From an uncultured Bacteroidota bacterium (lineage in GTDB: Bacteria; Bacteroidota; Bacteroidia; Bacteroidales; CAIWKO01): 23,328 bases of DNA. Under the pieces are notes generated by a model. It made no database searches and was not told the origin of the DNA. It worked only from the letters and a program-made list of their open reading frames with translations. The stretch lies in contig CALGYY010000229.1 in assembly GCA_937934705.1 (NCBI GenBank), positions 1-23,328 on the forward strand. Reading direction: 5' to 3'. Below are positions 1 to 12,300 of this stretch, piece by piece; positions within the stretch are counted from its first letter, which is position 1, and each line of letters begins with the position of its first letter. Made by a program: the position numbers and the translations under genes.

Positions 1-21
1 GACTATTCTGAGGTAAACACA

Positions 22-116
22 AGACCACTGAATAATGATCTGAACAAAAAGAAAAGGTTAGGGTGCCAAGGACACATGAACCTTTTAGTGGAATAGTGGC
101 GATCATTCAAAAAAAA
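22..116 (-). repeat. Left copy of a ~95-bp inverted element with hairpin
   Basis: This non-coding stretch matches, in inverted orientation, the element at 23226-23321. Read on the plus strand, it starts with AGACCAC (22-28) and ends with an 18-bp block, GCGATCATTC plus eight A (99-116), that is identical to the reverse complement of 23226-23243. Between them lies a hairpin: AAAAGGTT (52-59) pairs with AACCTTTT (79-86), and inside it a smaller stem forms around a three-base loop. On the minus strand the hairpin is followed by a T-rich run (complement of 42-51), so it looks like an intrinsic terminator for leftward transcription. A short direct repeat, TAGTGG-AA-TAGTGG (86-99), lies in the variable spacer. 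It could be a dispersed intergenic repeat, a small RNA gene with its terminator, or a degenerate mobile element end; the sequence alone does not decide. Confidence 0.6.
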
Positions 117-306
117 CCAATAGGTATAATGGCAATTTGCACCCGTGTTTTTACGTAAAACAGTTACCTAGAAATATTTAACGAATATTAACACTTCCCG
201 CGAATTGCTCCTCTGCTTATGACTGTGAATGAAGATTTTATGAGAAAGTTCGAATCGGACATATGTTAAAATACTATAAATGCAAGGATTAGCCCTTCAT
301 TTTTCG
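117..306. other. Non-coding leader of gene 1
   Basis: I see no gene here on either strand. The stretch is AT-rich. It contains a 12-bp perfect palindrome, TTTTACGTAAAA (149-160), of unknown meaning. An ATG at 240 opens only a nine-codon reading frame that stops at 269; its first codons spell M-R-K, like the true starts of both large genes, but it is too short to call. No tRNA or other known RNA is recognisable. Confidence 0.55.
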
Positions 307-314
307 TATTTTTG
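307..314 (+). promoter_or_regulatory. Bacteroidota-type -7 promoter element of gene 1
   Basis: TATTTTTG matches the TAnnTTTG consensus of the primary sigma factor in Bacteroidota. It ends 36 bases before the ATG at 350, much the same distance as the element in front of gene 2. No convincing TTTG-type -33 box is visible 19-21 bases upstream, so the call rests on the -7 motif and its position. The leader that follows is A/T-rich and has no Shine-Dalgarno sequence, which is normal in this phylum. Confidence 0.5.
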
Positions 315-349
315 TGCCTTCGTTTTGAAAAATTCTAAATAACCCCAAT

Positions 350-3300
350 ATGAGAAAGTGGTTTTTACTTCTGACTGCCGTTCTGACCCTGGGTCAGGCC
401 TCGGCACAAACCCTGATTTATCACGAGAATTTTGAATCGCCGTCTAACGCTGACAGCGTAACATCATCCGGAGCTTCACCCTGGGCAATAAACTCCCGCA
501 TTGCGGCACAGGGCTTACAATGCGACAGCAACTATGTTGTAGCAAGCGACTCCAGTTTCCTTGTCACGACAAGCTTCAACTGCAGCGGTTATTCTAACAT
601 ACTGTTATCATTCAGTCATATTTGCAAAATTGAACTGATGGACGGTGGCGAAGTTTTCGTATCGGTCAATATGGGACCGTGGGTGAAACTATCAGCGGCC
701 CATTATCTTGATCCCGGCAATTCACAATTCATCAGCCAGGGTAGTAAGTTTTCATCCAACAGTTACCCTTTGGATTGGTTTCCTGTACAAAACACATTGA
801 AACCTACCAATACGTGGTGGAAAACAGAGAATTTCAACATTTCGGCTATTGCCGCCAACCAGACCAATGTCAGAATCAGGTTTAAACTGAAAGATGGTAC
901 CAATAATGGTTCTGGCGGTGCGCATGGCTGGTATATTGACAATATCCGGGTGATTGGTGCTAATTCAGAATTAATTCCCCCTGTCATAACCTTGAACGCA
1001 CCCATTTGGCAGGATACGGTAAATGTCACCGGGCCTTTTGATGTTTTGGCTCATATCAGGGATGCATCCGGAATTGATACTGCCTGGCTTAGTTATAAGG
1101 TTAACGGAGGAGCCGAGCAGTACATTCCCATGCTGTGGGTTTCCGACTCAACATATAAAGGGGTTATTCCAAGTTATACATGGAACACTGCCATTACATA
1201 TTACATACATGCTGAAGACAATTCTCCGGCTCACAATTCAACAAATTCGTCAAGTATAAGTTTCTTCATTAAGCAAGGTCCAGACATTGTAACTATTGGT
1301 TCAGGAACAGTTTTAAGTACTTATCCTTATTACACTTATTATCATGATGCAAAATCTCAAATGATTTACCTTGCATCTGAAATTATTACTGCTGGCGGTT
1401 CTCCTGGCTTAATACCAAGCATTGCATTTAATGTTTCTAACATTGGCGGACCGGCAATGCAGAATTTCACCATTCAGATGCAAAACACCTCCTTAACGGC
1501 ATTAACAGGTTTTGTAAACACTGGATGGACAACTGTCTTCAATGGCACTTATACTGTGACAGGAACAGGATGGCAAACGATCGAATTACAAACTCCTTTT
1601 AACTGGAACGGGACAAGCAATCTTCTAATCAATATATGTTTTGATAATACAAGTTTCTCGACCACTTCATCCGTATTCAGTACTGCAAATGCAGGAAAAA
1701 CATGGGGACAGGCTCTGGATGCAAGTGCAGGATGTGCATTTAATGCCGGGGCTGCGCAGGCAAACAGACCCAATATCCGTCTGGCAACACCACACAAAAT
1801 GACAGGAGAAGATGCCGGCATTAGCCAGATACTGGAACCAACGGGTGTTGCATTGGCGAATGTCAACATCCCTCTGAAAGTTACTCTTCGCAATTTTGCT
1901 GACGATACGCTGGAGAGTGTGACAATCAAATACACCCTGGACAGCATTCCCCAGCCCGATTTTCTCTGGACCGGATCGTTGCTGGCAGGTGTTGCATCCA
2001 CCCCATTGACCATCGGAACCCTGAACCTAATTGAGGGACCGCACACCCTCAAAGTATGGACGGTTAACCCTAACGACAGTACGGATGAGAATTTCGCCAA
2101 TGACACCTCACAGATCGCGTTTTACGCATGTGATGCCATTCTGAACGGAACTTATACAATAGGTGCAACAGGGGATTTTCCTGATTTTGCGAGTGTTTTA
2201 AATACCTTGCTTAACTGCGGAGTCAATGGTCCGGTCATCTTCAATGTGCAAGACGGTGTTTATAATGAGCGAATCAGCCTGACTGATATTCCCGGATCAT
2301 CCGCTGTAAATACGGTGACTTTCCAGTCGCAAAGCGGTGATTATTCTGATGTTATCATTACTAGTCTGGGGACAGGAACATCCGATAATTATGTACTCCG
2401 GCTGAATGGCGGTGATAACCTGATCTTCAGAAATATGACATTGCAATCGCAGGGATCTACTTATACCACTGTTTTGGCTGTTGGTAACAATTCAATCCGA
2501 AACACATTCGAAAATATTTATTTCCTTGGAGTCAATACCACGAGCAGTACTTCTACGAACAATGCAGTAATCTACAGCGCTTCCGGGGCCACTTCGAATG
2601 ACTCAATCAACACTTTCCAGAACTGCAGAATAGAAAACGGCTCATACGGAATGTACTGGTATGGTAATTCAACTACTATCCTGGAGCGTAAAACCGTAAT
2701 CAGGGGAAATACATTCCTTAACCAGTATTACAGGGGGATACAGTTGTATAATCAGGATGCTCCTCTAGTAGAGTCCAACTTAATTACAACCAATACTTTA
2801 TACAGCACATTCTACGGTCTATATACCTATTACTGTAACAACAATTTTCGATTGCTGAGAAACACGATTACTATCCCCAATGGGGGCTATGGACTTTACA
2901 GTTCAACCAACAGCGGATCACTGGGCAACGAGGGTCTTGTGGCCAATAACATGATTTCAATCGGTGGTACAGGATCAGCCTATGGAATATATGCTACAGG
3001 GACGAACAGTCATAAGTATTACTTCAATAGTGTCAGCCTGACGAATACAGGAACAACTGCATATGCGTTTTACCAGGGTACAGGTTCAAATCTGAGACTT
3101 GCCAATAATGTTCTTTCTTATTGGGGAAGCAGCTCAAGTGGTTATACTATTTATGCAGGATCCACAACAGTGATCACCTACTCAGACTACAACGATCTGT
3201 TTTCAACTGGACCCAACATCGGTTACTGGAATTCGGCTGCAAGGGCCAATCTGACTGCATGGAGAACTGCGAGTTTACTCGATTCCAATTCTGTTGCCTT

Positions 3301-6300
3301 GGATCCTGAATTTATAAGCCCGACCAATCTGCACAGCTTTTCGCCCAACATTAACAATAAAGGAAAGTACTTTCCTGAAGTCAGTATAGACATTGACGGT
3401 CAGGCCCGCAGTATGACTACACCGGATATCGGTGCCGATGAATTTAACCTTTTGACAGAAGATGCAAAGATGTTGTCTGTTCTTCTGCCGCAAAACTCAT
3501 GTGGGTTTACGGCTCTTGAAGACATCCGTATTCGAATTAAAAACACGGGGCTTAACCCCTTGACCAATATCAGTGCATATTACGTCATTAACAACGGAAC
3601 CCCTGTTCAGGAACTCATTGCAGGCCCCATTCCTCCGGGGGACACTCTGAATTATACCTTTTTAACCAAGGCTGACCTGAGTGCCTATGGCTATTACAAT
3701 CTGACTGTCTATGTGAAGAACCCCCTGGATGGAAATGAACTGAATGACTCTATCAGGAATTACAGGTTCTACTCAGGTTATGATTTTCTCACCAGCGGGC
3801 CTTACACGCAGAGCTTTGAAGCCACCGAATACTTCGCCGACTGGAGCAGTCTGAGTATAAACGGCGACAACTTCAAATGGGAGATTCCCTTTAACGGTAT
3901 TCCGAAAACCGGTTCAAAAAGTGCGCGTTTCTTCAATGGGACAACTAATACGGGCGGCGACTGGATGTTCAGCCGCTGTTTCCCGATGCAGGCAGGAGAA
4001 ACATATGAAATCTCATATTGGTACAGGGGCGCATCAACAAGCACTCCTTCTAAACTCAAATTAAAATATGGGCAGTCGCCCAATCCGGCCGGGATGACGA
4101 TGCTCCTGGATTCACTTCCTAACATTCTGAGCACAACATATCAGAAATCAACAAAGCTTTTTGTTGCGCCTGCAACCGGTATATACTATTTTGGTTGGTA
4201 TGCCTTCAGCGATCCTTCTTCCAGCAATCATATGTATGTGGATGATATTAATATTAAGTATTATCCACCCCAGGAAGTTACAGCACTCAACATTTCTGCC
4301 CCTGTTGATGGTTGCGGACTAAGCAGTAACGAACAGGTGGTCATACAAATCTACAACTCAGGCAGCGATACGATCAATGGAAACCTCACCGCTTATTACA
4401 GTATAAACGGCAATCCTCCCATCAGTCAGACCGTCCCAGGTATGATTCTCCCGGCGGACACACTGGATTTTACTTTCACTGCCACTGCGGATCTCTCGGT
4501 AACAACCACTGACAGCATTTTTAACATTATAGCATGGGTCAAGCTTACCGCAGACCCCATACCAGGAAATGACACGACCTTCTCTGAGGTTATTTCAGGA
4601 CATATACCTTTGGTTCCGACGGTAACGAATGATACAGTTATTCAGAACTATTCTGCACTCCTTCATGCTATTAATCCCTTTGATTCGGTGTACTGGTATG
4701 TTGATAATATTACAACGACATATTTCCATTCCGGACAGCACTACCTCACACCTGCTCTTACCGACACCATCACCTATTATGTACAAAGCGGTACTTCTGG
4801 CGGTGCAGTTGAAAGTGCCGGAATCATTAACGGGGGAGCATCTTCATTTATCACTACAGCTGCCGGATGGGGCCTGTTTTTCACTGCAACTGAAAACATT
4901 TATCTTGATTACGTTCATGTGTATCCAACCGGAACAGGAACGATTACGATCAACATTACAGATCTTTCCAACAACATTCTTCAGTCTTCGGCACCCTTTG
5001 CACTGACTGGTACTGGAGTGGAGAAAATCCAGGTTCCTGTTGATCTCGTTGTCCCTGCAGGAAACTACAAAATAGGAATGAGTTATACCGGGATAACAAA
5101 CCTCATCAGGGAATCATCAGGTGTAAGCTATCCGTATTCCACACCTTCGGGAAATTTAGTTATTACGAGCGGTGCCAATGGCGGATCATCATCTACTTCA
5201 ACTTCATACTATTGGTTTTATGACTGGGGGGTTAAACCAGTAGGTTCAGGATGTACAAGTGCCCGTGTCCCCGTAACTGCCTACGTGATCTATCCTGCTG
5301 AAGATCTTGCCATGGTGGAGATCCTGAGCCCGGCGGATGGCTGTACGGACGGTGAAGAAACCGTTAGCGTAAGACTCTTCAATAATGGTATTGATACCCT
5401 TGAAAACAGTTTCAGTCTGTCGTACCTGGTTTCCGGCAATCCGGTTCCTGTGACCGAAGTGGTGAGTACGGATCTTCTTCCCGGAGATTCCCTTACCTAC
5501 ACTTTTGCCACACCGGCCATCATGCCCGTACTCTCTGGTGATTCCTCCTACCAGATCACAGTTTATGGCGTGAATGCCGGAGATATTTTCTTTGGCAACG
5601 ACACCATCATAAAGCCGGTAACCCTTTCCTACACACCTGCCGATCCGATTGTAACACATGACACCGTACTTTTCGGAAATTCCGCAACCCTTCAGGCTTC
5701 TTCGCCGGCCAGTCTTTATTGGTATAATGTTCCAACGGGCGGTAGTTACATAGATACCGGTTCAGTCTACAATACGCCTGTACTTTTTGATACGGCTACC
5801 TATTATGTTCAGGCCAGTACTTCAACACCGGGTATCGTAAAGATTGTGGGGACAGGAACTACGACGACAAGCTATATTCCCTTCTATTATAATTTCGACT
5901 TCAGTTGGACTGCAACACTACACACTCCTGACGAAATGCAATTCCAGGGAATGATTGACACCATTGCTTACTATGTGAATGCAGCTCCATCACCTGCCTA
6001 TACCCAGATTGATCAAAGGATTTATATGAGTTTGACGGGGGGGACCACCTTCGCAAACGGAGATTATCCGGGTACAGCCGGGATGACGCAGGTTTTCCAG
6101 GGAACCCTGAATCTGAACGCAGCAGGTTGGCTGAAGATACCTCTTCAGACGCCCTTCTATTATGACGGAACCTCTGCCCTGCAGATCCTTTATGAAAACT
6201 ATGACGGCGACTACCTGAGCAACGAAACCACCAGTTTCAGGACAACTGCAACGACAGGCAACAAAGCCAAGTACAAGTATCAGGATAATACTTTCCCTGC

Positions 6301-9300
6301 TGTAGCCGGAACCCTGACCACCAGCAGGCCGAATGTGTATTTCAGCTATTCGGAACTGGGTTGTTCAAGCAACCGCGTTCCGGTAACGGCATATGTTATC
6401 ATTCCGGAAGAGGATATTGCACTTACGCAGCTCCTCAGTCCGGTGGATGGCTGTACCTTCGGCACCGAAAATGTGACGATTGAATTCTTCAACGGCGGAG
6501 TTGATACCATAGAGAATCCCTTTACCCTTTCTTATGAGGTACAGGGCAACCCGACACCGGTGACTGAGATTGTCAACTACATCATGCTCCCGGGCGACAC
6601 GGTGGTACATACCTTTGCCACACCCATGTCAGCTCCGCTGCTCTCGGGCGACAGCATTTTCTACCTGACAGTTTACGGCAACAATGCCGGCGACATTTAC
6701 TTCCTGAACGACACCCTCTGGCAGGAAGTTACCCTGGCATTCTCACCCCCGGATCCTGTTGTGGCTCATGATACTGTGCCTTACGCAACACAGGCCACAC
6801 TGGGAGCTACATCATCCTATTCCCTCCTGTGGTATGACGTACCTTCGGGTGGAAGCCACATTGATACCGGAGCTTTCTTTGTAACCCCTGTTCTCTTTGG
6901 CGATGCAACATACTATGTGGAAGCTGTCGACGGTGGCGGTGGCGGACAAGGCATCAAAATCACCGAGGTGAACATCGGAGGTACGGATGAGATAGAAATT
7001 CAGAACGTGACCGGCAGCACCATTGATGCCACCGGATGGAAAGTAGTGGTCAGTGATGATTATTCATTAATTAATGAAGTCAATGCATTCACCTGGGATC
7101 TGGGCGTTATGCCTGCCGGTCAGGTACTGACGAAAAATGACAACTCTTCCAGCCCGGATTACTGGGGCAGCAATCTGTTCTGGAACCCCGGAGCATTCCC
7201 TTCTTACTCCGGCTGGGCAATGATCATTGACAATAACGGTGCTGTGGTTGATTATGTCGCATGGGGATGGCCCCAGGCAGATATTCAGGGTTTCTCTGCA
7301 GTGGTCGCAGGACATACCCTCACGGTCGGTTCAGCATGGATTGGAGATGGTATCAGCAGTCCGTCCACTGATTTCATCATCCGCAGCAATTCTGACGCAG
7401 ATGCCGCTACTGACTGGGTGAATGCAGCAAGCGGAAGCATTGGTACTGCCAACCCGGGCATGACCATGGGCGGAGGTTCTCTGGGCTCAGGCTGTCCGAG
7501 CCATCGTATCCCCGTACATGCTGTTGTTACCGGCCAGCCCGATAATGATGCAGCCATTATTGAAATCGTGGCTCCCGCAGACACCATCCCCCTTGGCATT
7601 GCCAATGTGGATGTATTGCTGAAGAACTATGGTCTCGACACCATGACCTCGGTACAGATCGGCTGGTCTGTGAATGGTGTGGTACAGACCCCCTTCAACT
7701 GGAGCGGTTCTCTGGCCACCGGAGAAACGGAAGTGGTGAACATTGGTACATACGATTTCGTTTACACACCTTATCCCGGTCTGAATGAGATTGTCGCCTG
7801 GAGCAAGAATCCCAACGGCGTCAATGATCTTACAGTGATCAACGATACCGCTTCCAAATGGGTAGATGCCCACGATCCGCTCAACGGCATTTACTATATC
7901 GGAACTGCCACACCGGATTTCGATGACTTCAGTGAAGCCGTAATGGTACTGGGCGCTTGGGGTGTTGACGGTCCGGTGACCATCCTGACCGAAAGCGGCA
8001 CCTATAATGAACAGATCAGCATTCCTGCTGTAAACGGCGCTTCTGCTGTCAACACCATCACCTTTGCATCACTTACGGGTGTTAACACAGATGTGACTCT
8101 GCAATATGCAGCTGCGGGAACTACCGACAATTTCGTTGTGAAACTCAATGGTGCAGATTACATTGCATTTGAGGACATGACCATTAAGTCAACCGCTGCA
8201 GCTACTTACGGCCGCGTGGTGGAACTGGTGAACGGGGCAAACTTCAACCGCTTTGAGGGAAATATTCTTCAGAGTATTGTTACAACGAGTTCCAGCTCAT
8301 CGGTAATCTATTCCACCTCCACAGCCAGTGACAACAGTAACCGCTTCATCGGAAACGATATTCTGAACGGTTATTATGGTGTTTACCTGTATGGATCAAG
8401 CACCAACCACAAGCAGGGGAATGTTTTTGAAGACAACAACTTCGAAGGCTTTTACTACTACGGGATGTACCTGTATTACAATGACTCCCTCAGAGTGATC
8501 GGAAACCGTTTCCGCAACGGGGCGGCTTCAGCAACCAATTATCACATTTACTCCTATTACGGGAATCATGCCTGCCGCTATGAATCAAATGACATTTCCG
8601 GCAGCGGTTCCGGTACTTTCTATGGTATTTCACTTCTGAGTTCATCCTCTTCAAGTGCTGCCACAGCAAGCAGGATTGTTAACAATTTCATCAGTAACAC
8701 CAACAGCAGCGGCACCGCTTACGGCATATACCTGTCGTCATCGAGTTATACCGATGTATATTACAACTCGGTCAACATCGGAGCAGGAAGCAACACGGCG
8801 GGACGTGCCATGTACGTTACCGGAGGAACGGCAGGTATCAATGTGGTGAATAATAACCTGGCGAACACCTCATGGGGTTATGCCTATTACGTAGGGACTG
8901 CAGCAGCCATCGGAACTTCCAACTACAATAACTTCTACACCAACGGAAGTGTGCTGGCTTACTGGTCTGCCGACCGTGCCACGCTTGCCGCTTTACAGAC
9001 GGCCAGCTCAAAAGATGCGAACTCGCGCAGTGCGCACCCCGGATTCTATTCCCCGGTTGATCTGCACACTTACGGGATTGATCTTTACAATGCCGGAACC
9101 CCGCTGGCTTCAGTCATTGTCGATATTGACGGTGACAGCCGCAACCTGACCACACCCTGTATCGGTGCTGATGAATTTACACCTCCGCCGGTTGACGCCG
9201 GGGTGATCAGCATTGATGCGCCCGTTTCGCCGGTGCTGGGTGGTGTGCAGCAGGTCAGGGTTTCAATCCGCAACTTCGGTCTTGACCCCCTGACTTCAGC

Positions 9301-12300
9301 CACTATCCGCTTCGAAGTGGACGGAGTACCTGGTACACCTTTCGCATGGACCGGCTCACTGGCTTCAGGTATCATTGAGCCCAATATCCTGATCGGCACC
9401 TATTCCTTCCCGGCAGGAGCCTCTGTCATCAAAGCATGGACAGAACTGCCCAACGGCGTAACGGATCCGAATCACAACAATGACACTTCAGAAACAACGA
9501 TCATCGGGTGTAACGGACCTCTTGCCGGCAATTATACCATCGGCGGTAGTGGTGCAGATTTCAATGACTTCACAGAAGCTGTATTGACACTGTCCTATTG
9601 CGGAGTAAGTGCTCCTGTGGTGTTTAATGTTGCTGCAGGTAATTATGACGAACAGATCAGCATTCCTGCCATCGTGGGAGCTTCAAGCGCCAGCACCATT
9701 ACCTTCCAGTCGGCCAGCGGAGTCAGCACCGATGTGGTACTGCGTTATGCTGCCCTGGGAACCAATGACAACTACGTTGTCCAGCTCGACAGCGCTGATT
9801 ACATCCGCTTCCGCAACATGACCCTGCAATCAACCACGGCATCAACCTATGGTAAGGTTGTGGTCATGCGCGGCGGAGCCAGCTTCAATACTTTTGAAGG
9901 GAACATCATCCGCAGTGTATCTTCCACATCTTCGAATGCAGCAGCAGTTTACTGCGCAGCCGGTGCACAGGATGATTTCAACGTGTTCACCGGAAATACA
10001 ATAGAAAACGGCTATTACGGAATCTATTGTTATGGCTCCTCCACTTACAAGAAACAGGGGAACCAGTTTCTGAACAATGTGATCAGCGGTTATTACTACT
10101 ATGGACTGTACAACTACTACAGCGACTCAACCATCGTTGTCGGGAATACCCTGACCAATGCGTCCAATTCCGGGACGACCTACCACCTCTATCTGGGATA
10201 CAGCGACAATGGCCTGAGGGTAGAAAGGAACAGGGTACACGCCACTAATACCTCGACCTGTTACGCACTTTACAGTTATTACTCTGACGGCAGCGCGACC
10301 AAGCCGAATATGATCTTCAATAACTTCATTTCGCAGGGTACGGGAACAGGCACAGCTTACGGACTGTATTCCAGTAATTCGACCTACACGAACTTCTATT
10401 ACAATTCCGTCAATATCACGGCGGGTTCTTCGAGCAACAGGGCACTGTATGTTACCGGAGGAAACAACGTCAACGTTATCAATAACAATTTGGTGACTAT
10501 TGGTGGTGGTCATGCCTATTATGTTTCAACCACCACTGCCCTGGTTACTTCAGACTACAACAACATCTATACTCCAACGGGATTGTACGCATATTACGGG
10601 TCAACTGCCTATGCCACACTGGCAGCCCTACAGGCTGCTAGCGGCAAGGATTCAAATTCCATCGCAATAGATCCGAATTATGTGTCCGCCTCTGACCTGC
10701 ATGTACTGAACCCCGGACTGAATGGAACGGGAACGCCGATCGCAGGGATAACAACAGATATCGACGGACAAACCAGAAATGCACAGCATCCGGACATCGG
10801 TGCTGATGAATTCAGCCCGATTGCAAAGGATATCGCGGTTACGGCCTTTACTTCACCTGCCAATATGTTTGCCTCAGCAGGAAGCAGCATAGTAGTCAAT
10901 GTAACCGTACGCAATCTTGGCTCAGACACCATTACATCCTTTAACACTTATTATCAGTACGGAGTATCATCACCTGTGATGCAGGCATGGACCGGCACAC
11001 TGCTTCCGAGCCAGACTACGACGGTGTTGTTCTCTGCACCTTTCACCGCACAGTCGGGAAGCGTTTCGCTTTGTGCATATACCGCTTTACCGGGTGATGG
11101 CAACTTGTCGAACGACACGCTTTGCAACAGTTTCACAGGCGTTCCCGTTCTGATGGTACCTGACAGTACTGATTTCGAGAGCAGCAATTATTTTTATGGT
11201 GTTGGACCACAAGGTCTCTGGGAGTATGGCACACCGGCTTCGGTCACCATCAATAGTGCACATAGTCCGGTTAACGCATGGAAAACCAATCTTGACGGTT
11301 ATTACACTGCCAACGCCATTGAATACCTCTACTCGCCCTACTACAACTTCACTCAGGTTGCCGATGCCACCCTTAAATTCTGGCACTGGTTCCAGACTGA
11401 GACCAATGTTGACGGAGGCAAGATTGAGTACTCGATAGGCGGATCAACATTCGTTACTCTTGGTTACTATAACGACCCGGCCGGTACCAACTGGTATAAC
11501 ACCACAGTGGGCGGCCAGGTGTCCTGGAGCGGCAATTCCGGTGGTTGGGTGCTGAGCGAATACGATCTCTCCACCATTCCGGCTATCGTGAATGCCACCG
11601 CACCTGTTCAGTTCCGCTACCGTTTTACCAGCAACGGAACCAACAGCAACTATGACGGATGGGCCGTGGATGATTTTGCCATCACTGCTCCGCCTCTCGC
11701 CAAGGATGCCGGTGTAATTGCCATCGTTAATCCGGCAGGATCATCTGTAACAGGAAGTAATGTTACTCTGGAGGTGACCTTGCAGAACTTCGGAACCGAC
11801 AGTCTGATGTCCATTCCTGTGGCTTACCGTATCAATGGCGGAACCATCACCCAGGCTACATGGACCGGAGTCCTGATGCCGGGAGCCACTACAAATTATA
11901 CTTTCCCGACAACTTTTGTATCACCGGGAACCGATTACACCCTGTGTGCATTCACCAAGCGCTCGGGAGATATCTACAAGTACAACGACACCACCTGCGC
12001 CCTGATTGATGCTACCGCTGCATCGCTGGATGCCGGCGTGATCGCACTGCTCAGTCCGGGCACCCAGACTCCTGCAGGAGATTCGGTGGAAGTCATTGTC
12101 AGAATCCAGAACTTCGGAACCTCCACCCTGACCAGTATTCCTCTGGGATACAGCAGGAACGGAGTACAGTTGTACACTACCACCTGGACAGGAAACCTGG
12201 CAGCCGGAGCAACGGTTGATTTCACCTTCCCGCAGAAGTATGTATCACCACTGGCCAATTACAGCCTGTGTGCTTACAGCATGCTGCCCGGTGATGCCAA

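Noticed and set aside
149..160. Palindrome TTTTACGTAAAA as an operator or terminator
   Set aside because: It is a single AT-rich 12-bp palindrome with no second copy near the promoter and no GC-rich stem or loop; it could be chance.
240..269. Nine-codon frame starting M-R-K upstream of gene 1
   Set aside because: It is too short and lacks a hydrophobic signal segment. The resemblance to the real start (ATGAGAAAG) could be chance or a relic of duplication, but it cannot be supported as a gene.
1..349. tRNA or structured leader RNA (riboswitch) ahead of gene 1
   Set aside because: Apart from the hairpin in 52-86 and the short palindrome, I found no cloverleaf or known riboswitch motif.
2140..3451. 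Beta-helix as a pectate lyase or pectinesterase enzyme
   Set aside because: The fold signature is present, but I could not find the catalytic Asp/Arg or calcium-site motifs of those enzymes in any of the four helices.
8009..9669. Repeated DNA as a CRISPR array or insertion sequence
   Set aside because: The repeats are in-frame domain duplications with a ~1.64-kb period. There are no short regular repeats with spacers, no transposase and no target-site duplication.
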